64,000 nucleotides of DNA from Palaemon carinicauda (lineage: Eukaryota > Arthropoda > Malacostraca > Decapoda > Palaemonidae): positions 24,698,570 through 24,762,569 of the forward strand of contig NC_090767.1 in NCBI RefSeq assembly GCF_036898095.1, read 5' to 3'. A program made the position numbers and the translations under genes. Shown here in pieces: positions 1 to 11,046 of this stretch. The notes beneath the pieces are model-generated. The model saw only the letters and a list, made by a program, of their open reading frames with translations, was not told the origin of the DNA and did no database searches. How positions within the stretch are numbered: position 1 is the first letter of the stretch; every line of letters begins with the position of its first letter.

Positions 1-19
1 CACTGATAACACTTTGCGC

Positions 20-1068
20 AATTATCACTTTATCACTACGATTTTCTGTTTTGCACTTACTTCACTGAAATCGAATTTTTCAACAATTCACATTAGGCAT
101 GAATAAAACTGATTTCTACCTGAAGCACGCAATTCTACCCTCATCAAAAGGTTATAATTGCGAAATAAGTCGTATAATGTAAGCACATTAATACAAGCAA
201 AAAACAGTAAACATATTAAGATAAAAAGATCAGTGGCTGGGAAGGAGACTAAACACTAGTTCATTCAAAACTACGTTTTCAATCTATCACCGTACAGTGC
301 CTTGGGACGAGAATAAAAACTAAAAACATTTTATCCTTTCTCCCCGTACAGAGACTAGGGACGAGAGTAAAAAACTGACTCGACAACAACGTTATTCGCT
401 TGGGACGAGAATAAAGATCGGAACGTTCTCTCTTCCTCTCTCTCTCTCCGTCTCTCTCTCTCTCTTGATTTCGCACCGAAGAGAAAAGCCCACTTACCTT
501 TCGTCAATAAACAGGTTATTTGACCAAAGGAAAAAACTGAAAGGTTTTTCAATTAACAAATTCCTTTAAAATAGTATTTAAAACATTTAAGTTTGAAAGA
601 AGAATGAACAAAACGTCAGAATCGATTTACTCTTTCTGCAAAGTGAAACCGTGATTCAGCATAAATAAACTAAACGTTAGTTCATCTTTGAAACAGTACG
701 AAGACTATTCAAAGAAAATCTTTCATAAAATATCTACTAAAAAATATTCATTTAATAAGTTTTAAATCATTTGCTCTGTAAAAGTTATTTACGATTGAAA
801 GGGCTCAACGTTGTTTAACTTCGGTTTCCAAGTTAGGACCGCCTACTCTCGGATTAGGGGAGGAATAGGTAAGGTCGCATATAAACAAAACATTAAAATT
901 TATCTTGATGTTTATTATAAATGGAAAGCTAATCGAAGAGGCCTAATAAAGGCGGTTGAGATATAAAATATATAGAGGAAAATCTATAATTAACAACAAC
1001 AATTTATAACGTGATAAGATAATTGCTAAAAGCCTAAAACACACTTCCGTACTAAGGGAAGGGTCGGC
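20..1068 (-). other. AT-rich block between DIRS gag start codon and gag body
   Basis: About 1 kb of AT-rich sequence with a CT-rich stretch (about 428-465). It is shared, with small indels, with 9676-10669 in the neighbouring DIRS copy. In the copy at 61934 the same interval is about 470 bp of open gag reading frame. No long ORF is visible on the gag strand. It could be an intron of a DIRS subfamily or a replacement of coding sequence; the sequence alone does not decide. Confidence 0.6.
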
Positions 1069-1150
1069 CATTTAAAAGTCAAAGAAAGTCCAAAAAACAA
1101 TCCAAAGTCATCAACAATTAAATCTATCCAAAAACGAGTTGAAGATTTAA

Positions 1151-4100
1151 CCTTGGATAGGTACGCTCCTCGGACACCCCTTTAAGGGTATACTCGGACG
1201 CGAACGACCCCGACGCCAAAAAAAATTCTTGAAAAATCAGTTTTTGCAGTAACCTCCTTTTTTCTTTTGCCAAAAAAAAACTTCAATGAATGCTTAAAAC
1301 AACTGTAAAGATAAATACTACTCATCTGCAGAAAAACTATTTATTATAAATATTTTAAAAAATTAAGTAGAAAAAAAAAGACCTGACATAAAAATTCATA
1401 AAAAAAAAGTTTATACATATATACACAATTCCTTTTAGGAATTGATTCTTGAATGTTTAGGACACATCTTGATGTATTTTGGATGAAGTCAGACCCATGG
1501 AGGTGAAGATCTGAAATGAGAAAAAAAGGGTAACTTTTTTTGGCCAAAAAAATTTGTCCAGATTTCATGAATTTTTTTGGGTACCCAAATGAAATAGGAA
1601 GTGGCTAATTTTTTTAGGGAATAAACATATGTTATCCTAAAATAGAAATATGTAAAAAAATCTTCATTATTTTGTAAATTACATTTATATCAGGGGCCAT
1701 ATCTAAAGGTAATTTTTTGAGTACTTAGAAATTTCGTAAAAAAATACATATATTTAATATATAATATGATATTTATGCAGGTAAAAATATACCAAAATAT
1801 CACAAATTCTATAGGGAACAAGAATATATATAGATAGGGCAGCTTACGCTTCGGATATGTCCACAAAATGGCCGCCAACCACACTGACTCAGACTCCCTA
1901 ATCTGCCACTTGAAATGTAGGAAGGGTATGTCAATTTCAAGGTGTTATTTACTAATCTAATTATTATTGGATATGCATAAAAATTGTATGGTGGGTTGCT
2001 GGATAATTGACGATTATTTTACGACTATAAAATTAAAATTCTGACCCAAAAAAATTTTTTTGAAGGGAAATAAAATCGAAAAAAAAAAAATGTAAAACAA
2101 TATAATATTTTAGCTAAAAAAAATTGATGATATTCAATCAAAAAAAAAAGTAAACAAAATTTTCCGACAAATAAACATCTAGAGGAATCATTACTCTGTG
2201 ATAGTTCCTTAGTACGTAGTAATTTTGAAAGAAATGGGAAAAAACGAAAAAATGGCAATCACAGGAAAATCGAACACATACCTATATATACGCCATATCT
2301 GGCTAAAAAAAAGATAGGCATGGGTAGCCAGATCATCTAGAAACACTTTCCAACACTATAAAAATATAAGTTTTGCGACACTACTTGCCAATTCCTTACG
2401 GTAACATGACTAAGCAAAAAAATGCAAAACAAATAAAAAGGGGCACTCGCGGAAAAATGGCTAACATTCTAATATACGGCATTTCAGAAAAAAAAATTCA
2501 GCCACGTGCTAGGCAAACCATCAAGGCACATTTTCCGACAAATAAACATCTAAATGAATAATTACTCTGTGATAGTTCCTTAGTACGTAGTAATTTTGAA
2601 GGAAATGGGAAAAAACAAAAAAATGGCAATCACAGGAAAATCGAACACATACCTATATATACGCCATATCTGGCTAAAAAAAGAAGATAGGCATGGGTAG
2701 CCAGATCATCTAGAAACACTTTCCAACACTATAAAATTATAAGTTTTGCGACACTACTTGCCAATTCCTTACGGTAACATGACTAAGCAAAAAAATGCAA
2801 AACAAATAAAAAGGGGCACTCGTGGAAAAATGGCCATTCTAATATACGGCATTTCAAAAAAAAAAAATTTCAGCCAAGTGCTAGGCAAACCATCAAGGCA
2901 CATTTTCCGACAAATAAACATATAAATGAAATATTACTCTGTGATAGTTCCTTAGTACGTAGTAATTTTGAAAGAAATGGGAAAAAACGAAAAAATGGCA
3001 ATCACAGGAAAATCGAACACATACTTATATATACGCCATATCTGGCTAAAAAAAAATAGGCATGGGTAGCCAGATCATCTAGAAACACTTTCCAACACTA
3101 TAAAAATATAAGTTTTGCGACACTACTTGCCAATTCCTTACGGTAACATGACTAAGCAAAAAAATGCAAAACAAATAAAAAGGGGCACTCGCGGAAAAAT
3201 GCCCAACATTCTAATATACGGCATCTCAGATAAAAAAAAAGACATGCACGTGTTAGCCCAACCATCAAGGCACACTTTCTAACACATAAACATGAAAAAA
3301 AAATCAATAATATACGGCAATTCCTTACTACGTAGTAAATTTTTACAAATATTGAAAAAAAACAGAAATTGGCAACCGCAGTTAAATACCCAATATACCA
3401 ATAACTACGTCGTATCTGACAAAAACAAAATCACGCATGGGTAGCCAGATCATCTAGACACACTTTCCAACACTAAAAAAGCAAAAGTTTTACGACACTA
3501 TTTCGCAATATCTTACGGAAAAATGACTTGGCACAAAAATGAAAAAAAATGAAAAAGGGACACTCGCGGTAAAATGCCCGACATTCTAATATACGGCATC
3601 TCAGATAAAAAAAAAGACATGCACGTGTTAGCCCAACCATCAAGGCACACTTTCTAACACATAAACATGAAAAAAAATGAATAATATACGGCAATTCCTT
3701 ACTACGTAGTAATTTTTACAAATATTGAAAAAAAACAGAAATTGGTAACCGCAGTTAAATACCCAATATACCAATAACTACGTCGTATCTGACAAAAACA
3801 AAGTCATGCATGGGTAGCCAGATCATCTAGACACACTTTCCAACACTAAAAAAGCAAAAGTTTTACGACCCTATTTGGCAATATCTTACGGAAAAATGAC
3901 TTGGCAAAAAAATGAAAAAAAATGAAAAAGGGACACTCGCGGTAAAATGGTCCTCGTGGTGATGAACGACATTTTAACTAAAAAAAAAATCATGCACATG
4001 GTAGCCAAACAATCCACCAAGACTTTCCACAACTGATAACCTATACAAGTTGCACCATTCTACGACAATTTCATAATACGTAATAACTTTGATAATTATG

Positions 4101-4332
4101 CAAACTACCTTAGAAGGGTAAACTCGGTCGCGAACGACCCCGACGCGTCTCAGAAATCGGGGAAGGAGTACAGCTACAGCAATGCACATCTGGACACTAC
4201 TAGAGCGTGTAGGGGAGACACCTCCTGCAGGTCGATCACCCACAAATTCAGTCACGGGGGTGAGTCACGTGAGAAAAACCTGTTTTTTTTTGACGCTCGG
4301 GGTCGCAAACAACCCATCGTACCTATCCAGGG
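1151..4332. mobile_element. piggyBac-like non-autonomous TTAA element, copy 1
   Basis: The element is flanked by TTAA on both sides (1147-1150 and 4333-4336). It ends in 15-bp inverted repeats: CCTTGGATAGGTACG on the left and the complement of CCCTGGATAGGTACG on the right. TTAA target duplication with CCC-starting termini is the hallmark of the piggyBac superfamily. A subterminal motif (TCGGACGCGAACGACCCCG) occurs near the left end and, with one change, again at about 4123-4147 in the same orientation. The interior is AT-rich and holds about five 372-bp tandem units. No transposase ORF is visible, so it must be mobilised in trans. The paralogous DIRS leader at 61845-61870 shows the empty site with a single TTAA. 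Confidence 0.82.
2160..4000. repeat. About 372-bp tandem units inside the TTAA element
   Basis: Unit starts recognisable by TTTCCGACAAATAAACAT (or the diverged CTTTCTAACACATAAACAT) occur at about 2160, 2531, 2903, 3273 and 3648, a period of 370-375 bp. The first three units are alike and the last two form a second, more diverged type. Every unit carries GTAGCCAGATCATCTAGA and a TACGTAGTA palindrome. Short ORFs in these units (for example on the minus strand at 3473-3694) are A/T-run artefacts and not genes. Confidence 0.85.
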
Positions 4333-4336
4333 TTAA

Positions 4337-4625
4337 GTTGAAGATAAAACACCTGCACTGCGAAAGCTCAAACCAAAAGGAAGTACTTCACCAAGACTGT
4401 TGAAAAACTCCAGGTTAACAGCGAGTAATGGTACGTCTTGTCGATCAGACCGACAGAGAAAAATTGGGTCTGTTTACATGTATATGCGGTATCTGGCCGA
4501 TAGTTGGCGCTAGTTGGCACACCCGCAACCTTCATAGCGATCGCTCGCGAGTTTTTGTGTGTTTTTCTGTCGAGCCGCCGGAGGCTCAGCTATTATATAT
4601 TCACCGGCTAAGTTAAATATTTAAA
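4337..4625 (-). repeat. DIRS terminal repeat (5' end of copy 1)
   Basis: This is the reverse complement of 61573-61860 with few differences. It contains the shared module GAGTTTTTGTG, CTGTCGAGCC and AGCGATCGCT. The outer end is at about 4625, where similarity to the copy at 61573 stops after GGCTAAGTTAAATATTTAAAA. About 73 bp of unrelated sequence separate it from the next element's end at 4699. Confidence 0.8.
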
Positions 4626-4735
4626 AATAACATTTGCAAATACTTGATATTTATGTCATACGAAATGGGGCTATTCGTTGACTTTGGTAGCTAGAAATAT
4701 GTTATTTTCCTTAGTAAAATAAATTTTTGAATATA

Positions 4736-4905
4736 CTTACCCGATGATCATATAGCTGTCAGCTCTGCTGCCCGACAGAAAAAACCTACGGGCGGAATAC
4801 GCCAGCGATCGCTATACAGGTGGGGGTGTACATCAACAGCGCCATCTGTCAAGTAGGTACTCAAGTACTCAATGTCAACATAGAACCAATTTTCTCCTCT
4901 GTCCA
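4736..4905. repeat. DIRS copy 2 terminal inverted repeat, left arm
   Basis: This is the reverse complement of 10863-11031 with only scattered differences. It includes CTTACCCGATGATCATATAG, CCGACAGAAAAAAC, GCCAGCGATCGCTATA and ACTTGACAGATGGCGC (as complement). The outermost AT-rich bases (4699-4735) differ from those of the other arm, as in DIRS elements, where the two extreme ends are non-identical. Confidence 0.88.
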
Positions 4906-4945
4906 CTGGGTCTCTATTGGGGAGGAAGGGTGGGTCCTTTAATTT

Positions 4946-5035
4946 ATGATCATCGGGTAAGTATATTCAAAAATTTATTTTACTAAGGAAAATAACATTT
5001 TTCAATATTAAACTTACCCGATGATCATATAGCTG
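4946..5035. repeat. DIRS copy 2 internal complementary region
   Basis: The first half is the reverse complement of the element's extreme left end (4699-4751). The second half is the reverse complement of its extreme right end (about 11012-11046). The halves meet at ATAACATTTTTCAAT. This is the internal complementary region that in DIRS elements templates the joining of the two ends into a circle. Its presence is the strongest structural evidence for the classification. Confidence 0.88.
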
Positions 5036-5370
5036 ATTCACACCCAGGGGGTGGGTAGAGACCAGCATTACATGTTGACATTATTATGAGCTAAGTATTC
5101 CGTATTTCATTTTAGCAGTTATTCAAAATAACAAGCATAAAATAAATAAGTACCTGGTAAGGAAGACGACTTGAACAATTACTCTGCCTTTTTAAGTACG
5201 TCTTCCTTACTGAGCCTCGCGATCCTCATAGGATGCTGAGCGACTCCTAGGAGCTGAAGTATGAAGGGTTGCAACCCATACTAAAGGTCCTCATCAAAAC
5301 CTCTAATCTAGGCGCTTCTCAAGAAATGACTTTGACCACCCGCCAAATCAAGTAGGATGCGAAAGGCTTC

Positions 5371-6470
5371 TTAGCCTTCCGGACAACCCAAAAATATTTC
5401 AAGAGAAAGATTAAAAAAGGTTCTGGAATTAGGGAATTGTAGTGGTGGAGCCCCCACCACTACTGCACTCGTTGCTACGAATGGTCCCAGAGTGTAGCAG
5501 TTCTCGTAAAGAGACTGGACATTCTTAAGATAAAAGACGCGAACACTGATTTGCTTTTTCAATAGGTTGCGTCGAATATACTTTGCAGAGATCTATTTTG
5601 TTTAAAGGCCACGGAAGTTGCGACAGCTCTAACTTCGTGTGTCCTTACCTTCAGCAAAGCTTGGTCTTCCTCATTCAGAAGGGAATGAGCTTCTCGTATT
5701 AACAGTCTGATAAAATAGGATAAAGAATTCTCTGACATAGGCAAAGATGGATTCTTAACTGAACACCATAAAGCTTCAGACGGGCCTCGTAAAGGTTTTT
5801 AAAATAGAACTTAAGAGCTCATACAGGACATAATACTCTTTCTAGTTCATTTCCAACCATACGATAAGTTTGGAATATCGAACGATATTGGTCAAGGCCG
5901 AGAAGGCAGCTCGTGTTTGGCTAGAAAACCAAGTTGTAGAACATGTAGCCGTTTCGGATGAGAATCCGATGTTCTTGCTGAAGGCATGAATCTCACTGAC
6001 TCTTTTAGCTGTGGTTAAGCATATCAGGAAAAGAGTCTTAAAGGTGAGATCTTTCAGGGAGGCTGATTGAAGCGGTTCGAACCTGTCTGACATAAGGAAT
6101 CTTAGAACCACGTCTAAATTCCAACCAGGTGTAACCAAACGACGCTCCTTCGTGGTCTCAAAAGACTTATTGTTGGAAAGATCTAAGCCTCTGTGACGGA
6201 AGACTGATGCCAACATGCTTCTGTAACCCTTGATAGTGGGAGCTGAAAGAGATCGTTCTTTCCTCAGATATAAGAGGAAGTCAGCTATTTGAGTTACAGA
6301 GGTACTGGTCGAGGATACGGATACTGACTTGCACCAGTTTCGGAAGATTTCCCACTTCGATTGGTAGACTCTAAGGGTGGATGTTCTCCTTGCTCTAACA
6401 ATCGCTCTGGTTGCCTCCTTCGAAAAACCTCTAGTTCTCGAGAGTCTTTCGATAGTCTGAAGGCAGTCAG
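5371..6470 (-). pseudogene. DIRS copy 2 tyrosine recombinase, frameshifted
   Basis: Minus-strand remnant of the recombinase that integrates the circular DIRS cDNA. The N-terminal SAM-like DNA-binding part is visible (about 6470-6200: RLSRTRGFSKEATR, then VYQSKWEIFRNWC). The first catalytic arginine box is at about 6000 (TAKRVSEIHAF). The H-x-x-R box is in another frame at about 5640 (THEVRAVATSVAF). The catalytic tyrosine box is in a third frame at about 5540 (VFYLKNVQSLY). At least two frameshifts separate these boxes. All catalytic motifs survive as text, but the gene cannot make a whole enzyme. Confidence 0.82.
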
Positions 6471-7290
6471 ACGAAGAGCGTGGAGGCCTTGGAGTACCTT
6501 CTTTACGCGTGGCAGACGTAGCAGGTCCACCCTTAGGGGAAGTGTTCTGGGAACGTCTACTAGCCATCGAAGTACCTCGGTGAGTTATTCTCTCGCGGGC
6601 CAGAGGGAAGCAACTAGCGTCAACTTTGTCCCTTCGTGAGAGGCGAACTTCTGCAGTACCTTGTTGACAATCTAGAACGGAGGGAATGCATATAGATCTA
6701 GATGTGACCAATCTCGTAGAAAGGCATCTATATGAACTACTGCTGGGTCCGGGATAGGTGAGCAAAGTATTGGGAGCCTCTTGGTCATCGAGGTTGCAAA
6801 GAGATCTATGGTTGGCTGGCCCCAGGTGGCCCAAAGTCTCTTGCATACATCCTTGTGGAGGGTCCAATCTGTTGGAATTATTTGTCCCTTCCTACTGAGA
6901 CAATCTGCTATGACATTCAAGTTGCCTTGGATGAACCTCGTTACTAGTGAAAAGTCTAGACCTGTTGAACAGGTGAGGAGGTCTCTTGCGAACTCGTACC
7001 ATGTCAGAGAGTAGGTCCCTCCTTGCTTGGAGATGTACGTCAAAGCAGGGTGTTGTCCGTGTTCACCTCCACTACTTTGCCTTGAAGGAGAGACCTGAAG
7101 CTTTTCCAGGTCAGACGTACTGCCAGTAGCTTCTTGCAGTTGAAATGCATTGTCCTTTGACTCGAGTTCCATAATCCCGAGCATTCCCTACCGCCTAATG
7201 TCGCACCCCAGCCTACGTCCGATGCGTCCGAGAAGAGAACGTGGTTGGGAGTCTGAACAGTCAGGGGAAGACCCTTTCAAAGGTTGATAA
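6471..7290 (-). pseudogene. DIRS copy 2 RNase H and linker, frameshifted
   Basis: Minus-strand homologue of the RNase H domain and the conserved linker that follows it in DIRS pol. The first RNase H aspartate is in FSDASDVGWGA (about 7225), followed by VEVNTDN (about 7075), FIQGNLNVIADCLSR (about 6905) and the DIRS-typical DLFATSMTKRLP (about 6800) and LDLYAFPPF (about 6680). The parts lie in two frames. No RT palm motif (YLDD) occurs upstream, which supports an internal deletion of RT. Confidence 0.78.
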
Positions 7291-7350
7291 AGTCCTTTCA
7301 CCAAGTCAGACCAGACTTTATCTTTCCGGAAACCGGGATCGAGACCGCTT

Positions 7351-9675
7351 CTAGCGTCTTGTCCTTTTCCAGTGAAAAGCTAGATGATACAGAAGAGGAC
7401 GGAGGTGTAGTCTTCCAAGTGACACAAAATGAACCACGGATGACAGTGTCCTAACCAGACTCATCCACAGCCTGACAGGGCAGCGTTCCTTCTTCAGCAT
7501 CTTCTGGATGGATAGCAGGGCTGGGGGTTGATCGTCTTGTTCAGCAATGTCCTCATCAGAGGGTTCCTCATCCGAAACTGATGAGGAAACGGCAACGGAG
7601 TGGGCAACGTCTGACTTGCTGAATCCGGTCACACTGGTGGATGCGTGACGGAGCCGGACACAATATCATGGTACTGCTGCACAGTCTGTGAACTGTCAAC
7701 CATGGGGACGCGAGGAAGTACAGCGTCAACCCGAAACTGTCTAGACTGTCTGGGTTGTGCAGTCAACCCCCTACCGGGTTGCTGAGGTTGCCGCACTGCG
7801 TCACAACAAGTCACCTCTGCTGGTTGTTGAACGTCTTCTTAGTGACACACTGAACGTCCACAACCACCTCCGAGAGTCGCTTAACGTCAACGTGCGACTG
7901 GCAACCCACACTGGGTAGCATCGGTGGAGGAACCACCTCAACTGGCGGACGCGAGTAGGATACCTCAGCGTCAACAGGGCGCACAACCAACCGGTAGGAA
8001 GGTTGTTGGCCAGAAGGTTCTTCTCCGTAAAAAATCCTCTATCAAGGACACAAGCTTGGACTGCATGTCTTGCAACAAAGCCCATTAGGGTCTATGGGAG
8101 CAGGTGTGGCAACAGACGGGGTTAGCGACTGAAGCGGAACCATTTACCATCCCTGGAAGCCTTGTTATGCTTTAATTAAAGTCCATAGGAGGCTAAGCAG
8201 CTTAAGGCTCCTCTCCAAATGACAGAGTCCTCAAAGGAATATCAGTAGGAGGGAGAACAGCACTTTCTCATCTACAGGAACCATGTCCGAGAAAAGCTAG
8301 GTTATCTCAGTGAGGTTCTCACTGGTGCATAAGCAGCAGACCAGAAGGCAACGTTATGTAACTGCTTGATAGTCTGTGAACTGTCAAAAACTGAACTGTC
8401 AACCACAACAGGGCGTGAGGACATACAGCACTGGTGCATTAGTAGCAGACCAGAAGGTAACGTCATGTAACTGCTTGACAGTCTGTGAGCTGGCAACAAC
8501 CAAAGCTGTGTGGGGAAGCCTCAACTCCTGACTGACTAGTCTGCTGCGGGCGAGTGGCGGTAACCACAGTGGGTTGCGGAGGCTGACACACCGTGTCAAA
8601 ACACGGCAGCTTGTGGTAGCTCACGCACGGCAACGGAGTGCTCCGTGTGTCTGTGGGAGTCAGCATGCGTCTGGCAGGGTCGACTGCGCATGGGTGGAGG
8701 AGCTCTCACAACAAGAGTGTGGGAGCAGGCAGCCATGCTGGGCGCACAACCGTGGCAGGTTGTGGGCAAACGGGTGCATCGTCAACCTTCTCCGCAGTCG
8801 GAGTGTGGGAGCAGGCAACAACCAAAGCGGAGTGGTGGTGCGTGGTGGGGACTGCCGTGGGTTGCGGAAACTAACGCATCGCGTCAAAACACGGCAGCTT
8901 GACTCCACCTTCCCACTGCTGATGCGGTAGCTCACGCATGTTAACGGAGGGTGCCGCACGTCGGCTAACGTCAACATGCGTCTGGCAGGGTCGATTGCGC
9001 ATCGGAGGTGGAGCTCTCCGCAGCCGGAGTGTGGGAGCAGGCAGCCTCAGCGTGAGCTGGGCGCACAACCGTGGCAGGTTGTAGGCTAACGGGAGCAGTG
9101 TCAACCTTCTCCGCACGAAACTCCTGCATAACCGCAGCTAACTGAGTCTGCATAGACTGCAGTAAAGACCACTAGGGTCTACAAAAACGGCAACAGACGG
9201 AGCTACTGTCCGTTGTGACTGAGGGTCTAAAACAGCTGGTGCGGCAACAGACGGAGTTACTGCCTGTTGCGGTACCACCTTGCCTCTCTTGGGAGGTGTG
9301 CAGTCGTCGGATGACTGCAGCGAGTCCGAACTGACCCAGTGGCTACACCTAGGCCGTTGGACTTGCGCGGAAGGGACCGACTTGCACTTAAAAAGCTGCA
9401 AGATGTGGTCCATGGTTTCTTACGAGAAACCTCTTCCGCAGACGAGGAATAAATGGGCTCTCTCGTCTTTGTGTGGGTGGGGCGATCTTGGGTAGATACG
9501 CCCGAAACCACGGAGGGAAAAAACGTCTGTTCGTTGATCAAGGCCTGCGGAACCCATAAGTCGTTCGACATTACTTCTCCCCTGGGCTTGGGAGCTTGTA
9601 AGAGGTCCCGGACTAGGTGAACGACTGGCACGAACAGACGAACCCTCGGACGCAACACTGTAACACTTTGCGCAT
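7351..9675 (-). pseudogene. DIRS copy 2 gag, degenerate and internally repeated
   Basis: The minus strand shows gag segments homologous to the open gag at 61934: GSSVRASRSPSPGPL (about 9650), VSRKKPWT (about 9430), QVQRPRCSHWVSSDS (about 9350) and SDEEPSDEDIAEQDD (about 7560). They are spread over all three frames. The middle is a low-complexity zone in which a module like SSQTVKQLHDVTFWSATNAP appears three times (about 8490, 8365 and 7690). Many short overlapping ORFs on both strands here are shadows. Function: capsid-like protein of the element, now non-functional. Confidence 0.72.
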
Positions 9676-10669
9676 ATCACTTTATCACTTTTGATTTTCT
9701 GTTTTGCACTTATTTCACTGAAATCGAAACTTTAACTGATTTCTACCTGAAACACGCAATCCTATCCTTCATTAAAAGGTAGTAATTGCGAAAACAGTCT
9801 TACAATGCAACAGAAAAAACATAAATAAAGATAAAGAATTCAGTGACTGGAAAAGAGACTAAACACTAGATCAAATAAACTACGTTTACAATCTCTCACC
9901 GCACAAAGCCTGGGAACAAGAATAAAACCCTAGAAACGTTTTACCTTCTTCCCCTACAGCGACTAGGGAGGAAAGTAAAAAAAAAAAAAAAAAAAAACGA
10001 GAACAACGTTACCCGCTTGAACGAAACGTTTATTCTCCTCTCTCTCCCTCCGTCTCTATCTCTCTCTCTCTTCTCTCTTGATTTCGCACCTGAGAGAAGA
10101 GCCCAATTATATATCGTTAAAACATGTTATTTGCTAAAGGAAAAAACTGAAAGGTTTTCCAAATAAAAAGTTCCTTTAATTTAGAATTTAAACCATTTAA
10201 GCTAAGAAAGAATGAACGAAACGCTAGAATCGGTTTACTCTTACTGCAAAGTGAAACCGTGATACACTCTCTCTCTATCGTACCGATAGAGCGCATGTTG
10301 AACGTTCTGAACGTCAACAACTGCGTAGACTAAAAAACTAAACGTTAGTTCATCTTTGAAAACAGTACGAGACTATCAAAGAAATTCTTTCATAAAACAT
10401 TAAAATTAAAAAAGTATTAAATTCTTTAAAGGTTAAATACGATATAACGGGCTCAATGTTAATTAACTTCGGTTCCAAGTTAGGACCGCCTACTATTAGG
10501 AAAGGTCGCATATAAACAAACATAAAAAATTTTTTATAAGTTTATAATAAATGGAAAGTTAATCGAAGAGGCCTATAAAGGTGGAGAGATATAAAATAAA
10601 TAGATCTATAACGTGTTAAGCAAAATTACCAAAAACCTAAACACACTTCCGTCTAAGGGAAGGGTCGGC
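9676..10669 (-). other. AT-rich block in DIRS copy 2 (counterpart of 20-1068)
   Basis: Homologous to bases 20-1068 and in the same element position. It contains a poly(A) run (9978-9998 region) and a CT-rich stretch (10034-10077). The start codon of this copy is at 10672-10670, giving only M-A-D-P-S-L-R-R-K-C-V before a stop. This matches the beginning of the full gag at 61934 only loosely. Confidence 0.6.
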
Positions 10670-10862
10670 CATTTAAAAGTGAAAGAGAGTCCATACTCTC
10701 TTCGTCACCATAATTAAATCTATCCAAAACGAGTTCAAGTTTTGAAATGAAGAAAAAACCCCTGCATAGCGAAAGCTCAAAACTGGAATAGTGTACTTCA
10801 CCAAATCGTTGTGAAAACAAATCCAGTTAGGGACGGCGTATTTAGTAGGTCTTGCCAGTGGC

Positions 10863-11031
10863 ACGACAGAGAGAAAATTGGTTCTATGTTGACATCGAGT
10901 ACTTGAGTACCTACTTGACAGATGGCGCTGTTGATGTACACCCCCACCTGTATAGCGATCGCTGGCGTATTCCGCCCGTAGGTTTTTTCTGTCGGGCAGC
11001 AGAGCTGACAGCTATATGATCATCGGGTAAG
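10863..11031. repeat. DIRS copy 2 terminal inverted repeat, right arm (element 5' end)
   Basis: Inverted partner of 4736-4905. Reading the minus strand from 11046 this is the 5' end of the element. The leader downstream (10862-10673) contains TTTCGCTATGCAGGGG-like text shared with the leaders of the other copies. Confidence 0.88.
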
Positions 11032-11046
11032 TTTAATATTGAAAAT

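Larger units (their letters stand above)
1..4625 (-). mobile_element. DIRS-like retrotransposon copy 1, 5' part, split by a TTAA transposon
   Basis: Minus-strand 5' portion of a DIRS-type element that runs off the left edge of the window. Three blocks, read on the minus strand, match the + strand copy starting at 61573: the terminal repeat (4625-4337), the leader, and a gag start codon at 1071-1069 in the context ATGGCCGACCC. The leader is interrupted at a TTAA by a 3.2 kb transposon (1151-4332). Bases 1-20 match, on the minus strand, the place where gag homology resumes in the other copies (GCGCAAAGTGTTATCAGTG). Family assignment rests on its relationship to the copy at 4699-11046, which carries a tyrosine recombinase. 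Gag itself lies outside the window. Confidence 0.75.
4699..11046 (-). mobile_element. DIRS-like retrotransposon copy 2, both ends present, RT deleted
   Basis: A 6.3 kb minus-strand element. Inverted terminal repeats at 4736-4905 and 10863-11031 are nearly identical over about 165 bp. An internal complementary region lies next to the element's 3' end (4946-5035). Order on the minus strand: 5' repeat, gag start at 10672, AT-rich block, gag, RNase H, tyrosine recombinase, internal complementary region, 3' repeat. This is the DIRS architecture: no integrase, no LTRs, and a tyrosine recombinase acting on a circular DNA intermediate. RT fingers and palm are missing, so gag runs almost directly into RNase H near 7240-7350. 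Frames are broken throughout, so the copy is dead. Confidence 0.85.

Noticed and set aside
2373..2561. Small ORFs inside the TTAA element (for example MRHYLPIPYGNMTKQKN)
   Set aside because: They recur because the 372-bp unit is repeated; frames break between units and copies, so no protein is conserved.
6361..6639. Plus-strand ORFs within 6.3-9.5 kb
   Set aside because: Antisense shadows of the minus-strand DIRS pol and gag, which carry the recognisable motifs.
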